Shown piece by piece: positions 1 to 14,309 of a stretch of 64,000 nucleotides of DNA; within the stretch, counting starts at the first letter, position 1; the number at the start of each line of letters is the position of its first letter. Origin of the DNA: Epiperipatus broadwayi (taxonomy: Eukaryota > Onychophora > Udeonychophora > Euonychophora > Peripatidae). The position numbers and the translations under genes were made by a program. The notes under the pieces are model-generated. The model was given only the letters and a program-made list of their open reading frames with translations, made no database searches and was not told where the DNA came from. The stretch lies in assembly GCA_028023455.1 (NCBI GenBank), contig JAQFVV010006340.1:3005711-3069710 (forward strand), in the 5' to 3' direction.

Positions 1-3000
1 CTAGATCTAAAAATACCAACCCAAAGCTAAGCACTTAGCTAAAAGTTATCTATTGAGTGGAAAATCTGAAATTTTCAGACATGTACATGTCTTCAAACCC
101 AGCTATCCAACTCAAATAGCTATATGGGGCTGATAGATCTTCAGCCATACCATATATTAGTATCAATGGTTTCAGGGCTTGTCTTCCATTTTGAGACTCA
201 AAAAGGGAGATATTAGTGTCAGAATCTATCTTACAACTTAAGCATTCATTCTGTGCATTGGTTCCAGGTGTAGACAGTTGATTTTGGCAGAGGGTTTAGG
301 ACAGGAACACTTTTAAAGTGATCTAGCAATACATGTTGATAGTTCTGTGGCTTGTGCCATGATATTGTCTACATCAGTAATGACTGGTTCTATACTGTAC
401 TAGATTTCTGAATCTCCAGAGCAATTAATGTTATAAATCAATAATAGCATGAAAAACGGAATGATTTACAGACACATAAGTGGAATGAATATAACAATAG
501 ATAAGTCACACTTTTATATCTACTCTCCCATTCTTTATATTTTATTTTTATCTTAACTTTAAATCTATTTTATAATTAAATGTAATTTTTTTTCAACCTG
601 ATCTTTTTTCTAGATTAATCTACTATCTCTTTGCATTGATGGCAATAAAATAGTTTATATAGCTGGCATTTAAAAAAGTTTTCTTACACTAATTAATTAT
701 TTTTTTTAGATTTTTTCACTAACATTTATTTTTACATATTTATTTTTTAAACTTATTTTAATTTATTAAGAGGAGAGTGATTTAAAGACTTTATTTCTAA
801 TTCTTTTCTACCCATTCTCAATAAAAAGCTCTATTCTCTTTTAAAAGAAAGAATATCACACACTATTTATTTTATTATGTTTTAAAATCTACTTAATTAT
901 TTTTTAACTATTCTTCTTTTCTTAATAAATTTGATCAGACATTTTTAAATTATGAAATATGTAATGCAGAAATATGTGGGTTTTATAACATATATCTTGC
1001 TAGCTTTCCATCACACACACCCTCATTTGAGAGGTAAAATTTGTCAATTGGACCCATTTTAGCCCTGGTATTTAATTTTAGCTTTACATTTTGATTTTCA
1101 TATTTATTTATTATTTTTATCTAACATAAGTTTTGAATTGTATACAGATCAAAAAACCAGAGAGTTATCTTTCCTACACTGTGTCATCTCACAGGCCATA
1201 ATCTACATTCACATATGTCATAGGTGAGGATCACCAGGGATAACATGCATCTTTCCAATGTTTACAGAAAGGCTAAATACCATGAGTGTCAGAACACATC
1301 TGCTTATACCCAACTTATGCAATAAATAATATAACATTAACTTTTTTACTGTGCAGAAATTTCTCTACCAGCAGGTTGAATGAGCCCATGATTTTCTTCC
1401 TTGAGTCTGCATTCTAGAAAATATGGGGTTGCTGTAAATGGCAGTATTCATCCACTGACCATTTAGCTTCTGATAAAATGAGGTTTTAATATTATATCAT
1501 GTTTGGAATTTTCCTTTTAATGAAACTGACTTGCAGCTTATTCTGGAATTCTTTTTCCAGGATTCCCCTTTTTTAGATAATGGGCTGGTACAACATCTCC
1601 CAATTGTATAGGCTCAGGGTCTTTCTAATGGATCCTTATCCTGTCAGACTATGTCTTCTGTGTTTATGCTTGTTATGGCTCTTATGTTCACACAGTGGCA
1701 ACCTACATTTAACCCATGTCTCTAACCTTATCTGCACCTTGCCCCCTCCAGTAAACCAAACACAATATACACATACCTTAAAGGTTATTTTGCAACATAT
1801 TACTTATTTTTTATTATAGATTTCATTCTATTTATTATGGGCTTTATTTGATATATTTATTATTATCTTTGTATTTTTATTATCTACAAAAAACAACTTT
1901 TATTTTATTCTTGTATGTTTACCCTAAAAATTATTATTTTACTTTATTCTAAATAACAAATTCTTATTTTACTTCCATTGCTATCTATCAACTCTAAATT
2001 TAATAAAATTCTTATTTTATTTCATGTATATATTCTTTGGTGTCTATTATTATGTATTGATTCTCAATAAAAAAAATTCTTATTTTATTTTGTTCTATTT
2101 AACTCTATTCCCTTTATATTATTATCTCTCAAACAAAAAGCATAATTTTATTTCCATTCTCATAATCCATGTACAATAAACTTTTTTTTAAAAATCGGTC
2201 CTGTTAATATAAACTCTAAACTCCAAACCTTTGTTGGGCATTCCATTTTTTCTTGTAACTAATTTTATGATATAGGTTCTTTTCTCCCTTTTGTCCATTT
2301 CTTGCTTGTGTTTTTTTTAGCTTTTTATTTTAAACTTTGTTTTATTTTAAGAATGGCCTGGAAGTAAAGTTTAATTATGGACATCTTTTCAGGTATTTTA
2401 TTTGTCTTTTTTTTCCAATGATTGTCTTCAATATATGAATGTAATGCCATGTTACCTATCATTTTTTCTTCCTTAAAACTTCTTTTTAATTATGTTTTAT
2501 TTCTGACACATCTTCATTTTCAGATTCAATTATCATTTGAATCAGAGATATTTTCTGTTTCTGGCTTAATTTCTGAGTCGGACTTATTTTCTTATTCATG
2601 TTTATTTAACATATTCGAGCTATTTAATTGTGTGTATTATTTGTGCTTTTCTAGTTTTTCCCTTTTATATAATTTATTTTTAACTGTTTTATACTCATGT
2701 TCATACTTTCTAATCCTTTTCTATTTTCTAGTTGGGCTATCATTGTTTCCTGTATTAACCATTCTCTTTGTTTGTTGAACCTTTCAGCATATTTCTCAAA
2801 CTTTTCCTCATATGACATCAAAATTTCATTTTCTTTTATGTTACTTTTTTTCTACTTTATCGTTTACATCTTGTTTCTTTATTTTCAGTATTTTTAACTA
2901 TTTTAAATCAAAGAAAGTGCTTAATAAACTCAAAACCCTCAATCCTCTTTAATTCCCACCTCACCATAAGGAAATCCCCAATACATTTATTTATCTCTCT

Positions 3001-3480
3001 AACCGTTTTTCTTCTCTCTCCTTTTTTATTTACATATATTACTCTTTTCATTGTATATTTTTAATTATTTTAATTCTTGATATTATACTTTATTTGCTTT
3101 GTTCTATTTCTCTTCTCACACTGCTCACTACTTTTTACATTTTATTATTTTAATTTTAAGTTTCAGACTTAATAATTTTAAATATTAATTAGGTTGGGTC
3201 ATTTATGACACTTCGGCTCCCACATTGGATGGCATTTGAACCAGAAATATTTGAATAATTTCCGTAGAGTCTTTGGATACCTTTTAAACATAACTTTTTA
3301 ATATCATTTTGGGAAAATTTGACCACACTTTGGCATTCTGTATACATTAATGGTGTATTATTATCAGAACAAGTTAAATTATTCTTACTAAGCTGACTTC
3401 ATCTTTTTATACTTTTACTTACAATATTTTAAATATCTCTCTAATATACTTTTTAATATCTTTTCATATGTTCACTTTAA
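1..3480. other. Gene-free AT/T-rich stretch
   Basis: No coding region is supported. The open frames at 2422-2897 come from low-complexity T-rich sequence coding for Leu, Phe and Ser. Positions 1-50 (ctagatctaaaaatac...gcactt) resemble the inner edge of the palindrome arms near 41.33 kb, suggesting that the window opens inside a copy of that repeat. Several AATAAA signals are visible (for example near 816 and 2930), but with no linked gene they mean little in such AT-rich DNA. Confidence 0.5.
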
Positions 3481-4224
3481 TAAGTTTTAATATTTACTTT
3501 ATTATCTCATGACTTTTACTAATCTTATTATTATGCTTAATATATAACTTATTGGTAATGATTTTATATTTTTAATACTATGGGAACAGACTGGCCCTTC
3601 AAAAAGAGGGAGAATAATATTAATAGCATGACCCTCAACAAACCCATGGCAAGATAGGGCTATACAAAGCATAAGATGACTACATTTCCTAACTGTGAAC
3701 CACCTCGAATACTGTAATATAAACCCTGCCATCTAAAACATTTTATTTGCTTTGAGGACCAAACTCAGGTGGCAGCCAACCATATGTTATACAGACAGCA
3801 TGATTGTGTGAAAGGAACACCAACCAGTGCTTGAAATATCGCAAATATGCTCCTACTCTTAATCAGGGGTCAAGCACATTAACTTAACACAGATAAACAT
3901 TTGTCTTCTTAAATAAATGGTGACACAGTGACAAGAGAGACAGATAGAGAATAGACCAAATAATAATTAAGCAAACATCATTATTTTTTCATGCACACAT
4001 ATTTAATATAACAACAATATGAAAATTTACATAAAAAGTATTAAACAAGACATTTATTTATTATAGTGCAATGTTTAATAACTGTAATATTAATAAGCCA
4101 ATAAACCAATGCACATGTGCTTTATAGATGTAACTATATAAATGAATTCTCCCACTTTTTAAACACAAGATAAAGTCTTTGGGAAAAGATAGAATGAATC
4201 CATGTATCTTTTCAACCCAAATGT

Positions 4225-4395
4225 GGGAGATAATGGTTTGGACTAACTAATGAGTGCTGGTTCAGCATAAAATATGTATATTGGAGATCATATATCTTTT
4301 TTTACATATGTGTCATCATGTGTCTTGGTTGTATGAGATAGAGTGGATGTTTGAAAAAAGCTTGGAAGTCTTTGTTCATATCCCTATATTGTATC
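4225..4395 (+). repeat. Short interspersed repeat R1 (tRNA-like tail), copy 1
   Basis: Begins gagataatggtttggac, contains gagtgctggttcagcat and tatattggagatcat, and ends with tctttgttcatatcc, which resembles a degenerate polymerase III B box. Further copies of the same order of motifs lie at 26951-27110 and 51358-51575 on the plus strand, and inverted copies at 26802-26906 and 50628-50815. The family looks like a SINE or a short non-autonomous repeat; the tRNA relation is an inference from the B-box-like tail. Confidence 0.6.
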
Positions 4396-4426
4396 TAGAC
4401 TCAGGTATGTAAAAAATTTTTTTCAA

Positions 4427-4450
4427 TATATATATATATATATATATATT
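4427..4450. repeat. (TA)n microsatellite
   Basis: Uninterrupted TA dinucleotides just downstream of the R1 repeat copy. From here to about 5400 I see only AT-rich DNA without a supported gene. Confidence 0.85.
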
Positions 4451-5399
4451 AATGTTGGATTTTTAGATGAATCTACTATACCTACTAAATTTCAACAGCT
4501 ATTAAAGAATAAAATTCCTATTTGGATCGTATAAAATTAATATTATGACATTTTCATAAGGAATGGGGTTATTAATATACAAATATATTCTTGGTTTTAC
4601 TCAAAGGAATCATGGCTGTTTTTCTAATAATAATATTCATTTTATTAAAAAAATTATGCTTAGCAGAATGGTGGATTCAATGTAGATCTTCATAATAAAT
4701 GTAAAGATCTCAAGGTAGAAGGTCAATGTCTGACAAGAAGGGGTAAAGTAATTGATGGATTAAAAATTCAAACAAGATACAAACATTTGCTGATGGTGGT
4801 CATTTTATATCTTATTTGATGCATTGAAAGCAATATATGAGCATGAGAAACTATATCACCCTCCTGTTAAAAATTCACAATGCCCCTTTCTGAGATAATG
4901 GCAATGATACTTTGAAGAGGTATTATTCTCCCCACATAAAAATATAGTTTTCCATTAAAATTATAATATGGAATCTTTATAGTGTTTTTTTGTATTTTAT
5001 TAACTATGTCAATGGGAAAAAATTGCATCTCATGAGTGCATTTGACTCTCAATCATATTCTGTGTAGCTTCCTAGACAATATTAACTTTCCTTGTCATTT
5101 TTCTAAGTTTTGTATTTATAATCCATAGCAGTAACTATGTATCAATATTAAAATATCTGATAAGTAAAAAAAGTATTTTGACCATTGATGGCCTGCAGCT
5201 CCTGAATATTCAAAATATGTGGAAAGTTTTATGAGCCTTTATTACCAAAGTACTATCACATACTATGTCTGTGGGAAGATTGCACCATGGTTTAGCTGGT
5301 TTAGTTAAGAAATATACATATTAAAAGGTAGTTTTTTCATTGACAGACATTTAATATCTTTCTCAATGAAAGAACATTATGTACTGCTCGAATTTTGTC

Positions 5400-6640
5400 T
5401 GTGATGACCATTTCCATTAATGACATCATCATCATCAATTATTGTCAATGCATTGCAGGAGGAAGGTCTTTCCAAGTTAAATCCATCCTCTTCAATCTCT
5501 AGTTTCATTTCTCCACATCATTTGTACACACTTTCTTATTTTATCCACACATTTCCATACTGTATCTTTATGGTCTTTTATAATCTTTTGGAATCCAGTT
5601 CAATATCTCTAACTGTTCATTTATTACCATCTCTTGTAGCAATATGTTTACCCCAACTTTATTTCAGTCTTTTAATCATTTTAATGATGTCAGTATTACC
5701 TGTTTATTTTCATATCCATGTATTGCATTTTTCATCCCCTATAATTACTCCTAACACCTATCTTGCCATATTTTAAGTGATCTGAAGTTTTATATTGCTC
5801 TTCTATTAAGTGCCTGTGTCTCATATCTATAGGTAAAAACTAGTAAAACGTTTTTATTAAAAATTTCCTTTTCAAACAAATAGGCATAGTTTCTTTTAAT
5901 ATAAAGTTTTTCAAAAAAAGCATTCTACCAAAGTTTAATTCTATGATTAATTTCATCCATTCTCTTTTCATACATAGTAATAATATTCCCAATGTATTTG
6001 AAGTTGTTAACTACTTCTAATTCTTCATTTTCAATTTTTATTTTTCATCTTTTGAAAAAATCCATTAAACATTACGTTAGACTTTTTAAAGTTTATCTTT
6101 AGTCCTTATTTCTTACTTTCAGCTGATAACTTTTGCAATATTTCCTGAAGCTCTGAAGCATTATTTTAAAAACAACTACATTATCTGCAAAATCTAAATG
6201 ATTTAAAATCATTGCTTTTATATCTTTAGCTTCTCATTTTAATCCGTAACATATCTTTTGCAAAACTGCTATAAAAAGTTCTGGAGATATCGAGTCACAC
6301 TGTCTTACACCCTTCTCAATATTAACCTTCCTAAAACCATTATGTAATCTAATTGTTGCTGTTGAATTTTTATAAATATTATTCAGAATTTGACAATATC
6401 CTGGAAATATACATTAAATATTCAATGCTTTAATCATTGAAGAAATGCTTATAGAATCAAGTGTCTTTTCGTAATCTACAAGTCCTTTAAAGCATAATGG
6501 TAAATCAAATTCATTGATTATTTTTATAACTTCTCTCAATAATCGCATATGTACTAAAACCACATTTAAATCTTACTTATTCCTTTGCTGAAATTCAAAG
6601 TTCTCTGTAAACATTTTAACATTAAAACATTATTGAAACA
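5400..6640 (-). pseudogene. RTE-like LINE reverse transcriptase remnant
   Basis: On the minus strand, spread over shifted frames with stops, the translation reads as the C-terminal half of an RTE-clade reverse transcriptase. In order: LREVIKIINEFDLPLCF then LVDYEKTLDS (motif A region, VDY-KAFD in the family) near 6500; EKGVRQCDSISPELFIAVLQ (motif B region) near 6300; LNHLDFADNVVVF near 6190, where the catalytic FADD is changed to FADN; GLKINFKKSNVMFN near 6085; and a thumb/C-terminal stretch EINHRIKLW...YRYETQALN to about 5800. No endonuclease part is visible. The element is dead (frameshifts, stops, altered catalytic Asp) and ends within 40 bp of the splice donor of the exon at 6675-7007, so it sits in the next intron of the host gene. 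Confidence 0.8.
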
Positions 6641-6674
6641 TTAAAGTAAATATAAAATTATCAAAACTGCTTAC

Positions 6675-7007
6675 CTAAACTCAAACTAAAAGATTCGCTT
6701 GTTTCAGTTATTCCATCTAGATTTTTCACAGTATATACATATTCTTTCTCAAACATTTCACTTTTCAATTTTGTAAAACAGAATGTTACAGGATTTCTGG
6801 GGTTAACAGTAGTAAAATGTTGATAGAAAGTATTAAAAAATCTGAGTTGTAAGGTCCAACTATTATAGGTAAAAATTGTTGAATTTGTCACATCCAAGTG
6901 AGAAATGAGATTTGATGTTTCTTGTTTATTGAGTTTCATGGACAGACATACTGATTGATCTAATACAAGTTCTGCCTTATCAAACATTACCATTATGATA
7001 CGCCATT
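6675..7007 (-). CDS. Exon 4 of 4 visible: second unrecognised 'WRI' domain
   Basis: Internal exon of 333 bp (111 codons), phase 1-1. The acceptor is (TA)n ending in tatatag, then AA-TGG-CGT-ATC; the donor follows AGT-TTA-G as gtaagcag. With the preceding exon's final G, the split codon is GAA (Glu), giving CPTF-E-WRI. The domain is paralogous to the one at 63273-63611. Shared features are WRI at the start, FD then LxLxQSxC (SVCLSMKLN here), FTY at mid-domain, xVxxxNP followed by a Cys-Phe pair (FCFTK), Y-x-V near the end and a terminal SLSL/NLEL then G. The two cysteines are conserved. The sequon NST lies near residue 43. The family is not recognised. The gene continues to the left of this exon, but no further exon was identified in 1-6674, where an RTE remnant starts within about 40 bp of the donor. 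Confidence 0.78.
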
Positions 7008-7008
7008 C

Positions 7009-7038
7009 TATATATATATATATATATAGAGCGTCGTG

Positions 7039-7108
<70 letters not shown>
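7009..7108. repeat. Compound (TA)n / (GA)n microsatellite at a splice acceptor
   Basis: Two TA tracts (7009-7028 and 7046-7072) separated by gagcgtcgtgtctctc, followed by a GA tract to about 7108. On the minus (gene) strand this is (TC)n-(TA)n-(TA)n-G directly before exon 7007-6675, so the TC tract may act as a distant polypyrimidine tract. Confidence 0.85.
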
Positions 7109-7109
7109 T

Positions 7110-9870
7110 TTTAACCTACATAATTATATCCAACTAGCTAATTCGAACGATTAATGCAATTGAATGATACATCCTGATTCTAACCTAATTTAACTTAGTG
7201 GAAATATTACATTTCTAACTTAATAAATAAATAACTATTATTTTGAGACTCTGATTAAACAAATATAGATTTATATAAATGAAAACGTGGACTATGCTCA
7301 GTGGTCAGTTAGTTATAAAAATTCAGCTGTAGAGATATGCAGTTAAGATAAATAAAGAAATTAAAATCATAAAATAAAATATCATTAGTAAAATAAATAT
7401 GTTGGGAAGAGGGAGAAACGGCAATCATTCCCAAATTAATAATTTAGAATAAAAATAACATTCTCCCTTTATCAAAAACACATTTTCAGAGCTATAAGTA
7501 TTTGCACCTTTAAACAATAATAATAACTACTCATGTTTTTGTTAATGTTTTGTAAAAAATATCTATTACGTAAATTATTTGTCAATATGATTTGAAAATA
7601 CCTTTCTTATAGCATAATTAAAAATTAAACTCTTTTTTGCCACAACACAAATGTAATATCAATAATAATCGATCACTTCTTAAGTAAGGTATAATGATAA
7701 TGATAATAATAATCTCAGGGTTTCTTTGTTTACTTTAGGAAAATACTCTACAGTACTTCACTGTCACATATGATTGGCATTCTGGTAGGCTATAGGAAAC
7801 ACTCACTTCACTTAAGAGCTAATGTGTCCTCACATATCATAACAACTATTATAACTATTTAAAGGGGCGATAAATATGAACAATATTGACATAAATAATT
7901 ACATAAAATTTTGAATAATACAGCCTTTTTATCCAGAATCTCAGCCAGAATAATAGAAAGACAAGGGCACCTTTTGTATCCTTCCATCATCCATGACAAC
8001 ACAATAAATTAACTAAAACTAATTAATTCAACAATTTAACTAAATGTAACTGGAATAATGTGCAGTCAGGGTTAATAACTTGAAAATAAATTCATTTTTA
8101 CAATTAAATAATGTTTAGTCTGAAGTTTGCAATTCCCATAAAATAACTACAATCAAAATGAAATGTTCAGATCTGCATAAATTTGTCTCTCTGGTATATT
8201 AAGATTTCTAAAGTTTGAAATAATTTAGGACTCAAGAAAAATGTTTTGCAAATATTTTGCAAACACACTTATACTTGGCATACAAAAAAATAAAACAAAT
8301 TGACAAGGAATCGTAAATAAGACTACAATTTATTATCAACACAGAATGAAACAAAATACACAAATTTATTAAATAATATAACATTGATATTACAAATACA
8401 TTAAGCTGTCCTCTATCAGGGTATAAATTAAAATAATAAATTCCTATATGTTTGGAATCCAGTTAGTACACTGGAGTAACTAGCTAAAATGTGAAGCTAA
8501 TTTACCACTACACTGATTTATAATTTTCGTAAACTTTCTATAAAATAAATCTCTAACCTTTAATTATATGGCTGACTAAATTTTTTTTATTACTGTTATG
8601 ATATGAAATACACAAAAGTAATTGCATATTATTTGTGTAACCTAATAAACTGAGTTCAAATACAATTCTTTTAAAATATTAAATTTATGACTAATATAGT
8701 TAACCAAGCTATGGTTTATAATTAGACAAATTATGACTAAGTATGGGTCATTTATCAGAAGTCCCACTCATCATTTTATGCTTAATTTAATGTCCACATA
8801 AATTATGATAAATATTTTAATTACGAATGACTTAATTCAAGTGAAGAATATTTTTTAACTACTGATAACACTAAAACGTTGTGTATGAATATTCCCTTAA
8901 TAAATAAACATTTTAAAATACACAATTTTAAATTAATTTTACTCCATTGGTTTGCCTGTGAAATAGCATCAAGGTTTCAGTAGCACAATACGGATATTGA
9001 TTCAATTACTAAGGTACTACTGATAATGATGTGCACCTTGAGGAACTAACACCTCAAATCCAACATTTATCCTTGCCATAACTTTTAAACAGAGCACAAT
9101 AATCTACACCTTCTATGGTGGAAAGATATATTTCATTTCACATGAGGAATGCAAAAATAACAACTAATATCTGCAGAGTAAAATACTACACTGGAGCATT
9201 TGGTGGTTTTTAGCCTATTTTTCAGGCATAAAAATGTATAGGTGTGGACTATATCTCACCATCTAAAGAAAAGAACATGCACCAAATATACTCCTCTCTT
9301 GGGATTAACACACATTAAGTATTCTAAATATTATATAAACTCTGGATCATCCCCTTCATGAGACTCGATCACATTGACTACCAAACATACCATAACACTA
9401 TATCAAAACTAATCATCTCATGGAAAATAAAGTATTTTGGGGAGAGCATCTCCATCCCACAAAAAAATACATTATAAATATTAAAATATGCTGATATTAA
9501 ACATATACCAACTATACACTTAGGCAAGATAGCTAAACACACTAATAATAAGAAACCTATATTAAATGTATACTTCAATCAATATCTGAAACCAATGAAT
9601 TAAAATACACATGTCTCAGCCATGCAGAAATGTATAATAAATTTAATTCTTATTAAGAAATATTTGACAGCAATGTATAGCATACAAGCTTAAACTAAAA
9701 TAAAGTGGACATACTATTAAAGAATAACTGTTACTAAATTACTTAGTTAATACAATATAAATTCTGTTGACTTCAAACAAGAAATATATTGTTATAGCAT
9801 TTTTTTCTAATGAAATCGTTACTTCTGATAAATTTAAAGTACTGTTCTACCCGTTATATATATATATATA
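7110..9870. other. AT-rich intronic DNA, nothing recognised
   Basis: Both strands lack a supported gene. The only open frame of any length (9378-9578, minus) is hydrophobic low-complexity sequence with no recognisable domain or splice context. Confidence 0.5.
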
Positions 9871-9876
9871 TATATA

Positions 9877-9956
9877 TATAAAGAGCCTGCTAATAGCTCT
9901 AAACAAGCTTATTTATTTTATTTTTTATGATAAATGCTATTAGCAGGCTCTTTATA
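9877..9956. repeat. Perfect 20-bp inverted repeat bounded by (TA)n
   Basis: Arms 9877-9896 (tataaagagcctgctaatag) and 9937-9956 are exact reverse complements around a 40-base loop. A (TA)n tract of ~26 bp precedes the left arm and another lies at about 10006-10027. The loop sequence ctctaaacaagctt recurs at the palindrome edge near 41.19 kb. Confidence 0.85.
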
Positions 9957-12009
9957 TATTACATATTGGTAATACAAGCTATATGAAATTTGACTGATTT
10001 TTACTAATATATATATATATATATATAAAACATCTTTTTTTTTAAATACCTAACATGCAAAGTTCATATCTCCAGTTGCATGCAATAAACAGATATATTT
10101 CATAGGTATCACTTCATATTAAATACAAACTTAATCCAAAGTAATGATAATAAGACATACACTTTTCATTACAAGATCCTTAAAATATTATGTAACAAAT
10201 ATAAACCTTAATATACATTAATATTATAAAACAAAATAAAATTTTACCCATTAGTTTTTTTTTTAAATAAAAACCAAAATAAATAAATGCACATTATCTC
10301 ACTAGCAGAACTATTTCTATGCTGAGCTGTCTATCTAGGTGAAGAGTTTCCATCCAGTCACATAAAGCACTGAAAGTAATAAACACATTTTTTTTCTAAG
10401 GAAAAGTTGTTGTTTTTCTTTGGCAATTATAATAATAAACATGTAAAAAATGTAGTAAAAATGAAGCTTAATTCCCAATTGGATTATAATGATAAAGATC
10501 TGGATCCTAATAAAATGAATATTATCACATCAACAATAAACATATACATTATTTGAAGACTATACTTATAGTTTGCTAGCTAGAACATTGAAGAAGATGC
10601 ACACAGTTTCCTAGAGATTAATATTATAATAACTGCAGTTGAATTAGAGAATGAATGAAGCTATAAGAATTTCATTATGCATACAATATAACATATAATT
10701 TTATTTTATTCTCAGGTCACTAAAGATATTAAGTTGTCTTTCATAATTTTAGCACTTTACTTTCAAATAGTATTTTTTTCTTTCAAAGAATGCACATATA
10801 TTTAATTTTCACATTTATTTCAAATAAGTCATTTTTTAAAAAAAAAAACACAAGTATATAATTTATTATTATTGTTATTATTTTCCTTTTCAAAATTTTT
10901 TTTCCTAAATGATTATTAATGAGCCAAACATATTCCAATGTACAAAACGTCTTCATTTTTTTTTTTTATAAAAGCAGACAATATTTTTTTAAAAACGCAG
11001 GAAAATGTTTCTATTTTTTCTCTTTTTAATATTTCCTTTATTTTTCTTTCATACCAGGAAAATATTAACAAAGAAGAATAAGTCATTAAATAATTAGTTC
11101 TAACTTGAAAAACATTTGTTTTCCTTACTTTGGATAAAACAAGAATTTGATTGATACTTTCTGTTAATTCCTCCATTTTTAGTTTGTTTAAAAAATTTAA
11201 CTTTCAAGACATGATAATTAATAATACAGAAAGTTTTAAATGGTAGAGATAGCATAAAGATACAGAGTGTCTTACCAAAATTTTTACCCAAACATTATAG
11301 ATAGAACTTTCATTCTATTACAAAGTTATTTTTACAAAATTAGAAAATAATAATGTTACAAAATTTAGCACTGTTAACTGTGAAGGACAGAAGCAAACTA
11401 TATAAAAAAATAAATGAATCGAATATTTATTGGTCATTCCTTTGACTCTAGCGACCTCTACAAAAATCATTTAATTACAACATAAACAAAAAAAGATTGT
11501 ATAACTTATTAGAATCATGTGGTTTTCAATATTATTTAAAATGTATTACAAAACAGTTTAATAAATGAAAATAATAAATATATTCAAACCAACAATAATT
11601 ATCTGTGATTATAATTACACATGAAATTAATTTCTTCAAAAATAAATACATCAGAAGTTACCTTTTTTAAAAAACAATACTATCTTAAAAATTACTTAAT
11701 TGATATTTATGGTTTTTTTTTATATAACCATTTTAGAACTAAATACAGTTTATTACATTTCTTTTAAATTATATTAACTTGCTCTTATACCAATATCTTA
11801 CTTAGATTATTTTGTCATTTTAAAAACATAATATTGTATTGGGGAACATATTGTTTATCACACAAACCATATCTAGGTAAAAGGGATAGCATACTTTATT
11901 AACCAAATATTATTTCTTTTATTTTATTTTTCTAAAGAATAACATCAATTTCATGCATAAAGAATGTTAAATAAAACCAAGTGCCAAAAAACACTAGGTT
12001 ATCGGAATA

Positions 12010-12052
12010 ATATATATATATATATATCTATAATAATTTTTTATATATCTTC

Positions 12053-12091
<39 letters not shown>

Positions 12092-12092
12092 T
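12010..12092. repeat. (TA)n tracts at the 3' edge of the minus Penelope copy
   Basis: TA tracts at 12010-12028 and 12055-12090 separated by a short AT-rich spacer; they abut the 3' end of the minus Penelope-like copy. Confidence 0.85.
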
Positions 12093-14150
12093 GTCAGATA
12101 ATGAAAATTATTCTTCACATATAAAGAGTAATAAACAAAGTAGCCAAAATACAAAAAACATTAATCATAAAAAACAATTTGTTAAGCTCTTTCAGTATTA
12201 TATACCAGAATCATGGTGACATATTGGAACTGAATGGTTAATATTCCAGTGCATGCTCAGTAGAACACTAGTGTTATGCTCATAGATAATGTTTTTAGAC
12301 TTCACAATAAACCAAGCTTCTTTCAACTTCCATTTTCTATCATTTGATTCACTGCAGACAGTAGTGATATTTTGAGAATAAAACTCATGTCCACAACTAC
12401 TTTCGTGATTTGAAAAAAAACAGAATTAAACTGTAAATTGCTTTTAGTTTTTTTATACTGATAAATATGCTGTTGTGATTGCATTAAAACATTAGCCTTC
12501 ATTTCACCATAATAAATACCATTACAACCAATTTCTTTGTAGGCAATGGAATAAACAACTTCATACCTATTCATTTCTTCTACAGTATCCTTTGAATTAT
12601 TTATTAGTCTATTTAAACACAAAGGTGATCAGAATCTTATATTATAATCCTTATGAATTATATTTTTTAATTTCCTACTTCTAGATGGCACATAAGCTAA
12701 AGAAAACCACTTTTTGACTGTTTTATTACTTACATCCACTTTATGTTTAAACTTCACATTATGATAAAACAAACTTGATTTCCTGTGAAATATAGTTTTT
12801 TTGTATCCCACATCTGTCAAGTCATCAATATATTTTTCAATATTCCTTTTTCTATCTGCTTCAAATTTACAAAGCTACAAATTTCAATATAAAAAACATA
12901 TAAATCCAGTCATTTTATAATTCAAGGGAACATTCGATAATGGACGTATAAAACCCCTTATGTTTAATGGTTTAGCAACTATTTTATACCCAAACATATT
13001 ACAGCAACTATATAAATTTACATCTAAATACTTTAAAACACCATCATAATCAAACTCAATAGTTTATGACAAAACAGAATTCTCATTTAATTCATTGAAA
13101 ATATTCACTATCACATCTTTTGAATCATACAAGAAAATATAATCCACATATTTTCTATACACTAAATTATTACTCCTTATAAATGGGTCAACAATATATT
13201 TTTCCATTTCTAAAATGCACAAACTACACACAATACCATCCACTGCCAACCCCATCTGCCAACCATTCTTTATTTGATAACAATCATTTTCATATCTTGC
13301 ATTAATATCACCTTTTATCCATTACAACACTTCCATAATAAATCTGGCTTTAAAAAAGTCTACACTACCATCTAAAAAAAATTTTTTAATTACACTTATA
13401 GATTTATTATGGTCAAACAATCCATATAAATTACATACATCCAACAAGGCCATATAACAATTGCCAACCACCTTGGCAGACTCCAAAATCTGAACAAATT
13501 CAAACATAGATTTAATTATATATTTCATAAAACCCACCAACTCTTGTAACCATTTTGCAACCAATTGCGATGCTTTATGATAATAACAGCCCCCAAAATC
13601 CATCATTAATATGAAGGTAGCATTCTCTTTATGAACTTTAACATTTACAAATAAATGTGGAACAATCACAGCTGATCGATAAGTCCTCAAATATTCGTCT
13701 CTCCTCAATATTTTACTAATATACATATGCAAAACATTAAAAAGAAACTTGTTCTTACACACTTTCAACTTATAATTCTACACTTTTTCAAAATTCAATT
13801 TAACAATTTGCTGAGAAATTTTCCTGTTATATACATGCCCATCCATTAACACAAATCTATTACATTTATATTCCTTCACATAAATAACGTTTTTCTTCTT
13901 CAACAGCAATCTGAACTTATTAATCATTTTATACCAATTCTTACCCTCTGCAAAATAATAATGATCCTTTAACAATGGAGCAATCTGCTTAATCATTTCT
14001 TCCTTCTTCTCTGAAAAATCATACGCCGTCTCAGGATCTGCAATAATCTCCATATTTGGATCCTTCCAACCACTCCCAACAAATCTAGGACCACATTCCG
14101 ATAAAGATTTCAATTCCATTGACAAATTTACATTTGATAAATTCACAAAA
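12090..14150 (-). mobile_element. Penelope-like element (RT + GIY-YIG), decayed, minus copy of a head-to-head pair
   Basis: Read on the minus strand from 14150 to 12090, broken frames give a Penelope-like retroelement in order. An N-terminal segment (14146-13778) contains FVLMDGHVYNRK, like the 'K-x-x-x-x-VVMD..Y' stretch ahead of the RT core. The RT core (13768-13322) has VPHLFVNVKVHK and motif A as LLDVCNLY. RT motifs B and C (13275-13064) read WQMGLAVDG and YRKYVDYIF, where the second catalytic Asp of YVDD is replaced by Tyr. A C-terminal GIY-YIG endonuclease region (12622-12323) contains CNGIYYGE followed by QQHIYQY. The presence of both RT and GIY-YIG is diagnostic of Penelope-like elements. 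The 3' region matches the plus copy (14310-15540) down to about 12120 and then runs into (TA)n. Stops and frameshifts make it inactive. Confidence 0.85.
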
Positions 14151-14309
14151 TTATTTTGTACTTCATTATAAATTATTACATTTTATTTCATTGCTAAAAA
14201 GTTAAATTTATTCTCAAATTTAGCTGGAATACATTTGCAAACCATTGCACCTATAAATAATATTATTCGGTATTGAATAAAAGTTTAACATTCTTCTTTT
14301 TCTTGCAAC

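Noticed and set aside
2422-2897. Hydrophobic open frames resembling membrane proteins
   Set aside because: T-rich low-complexity DNA yields Phe/Leu/Ser-rich frames; no domain, splice context or paralogue.
5420-5776. 118-residue plus-strand frame
   Set aside because: It is the antisense shadow of the minus-strand RTE remnant.
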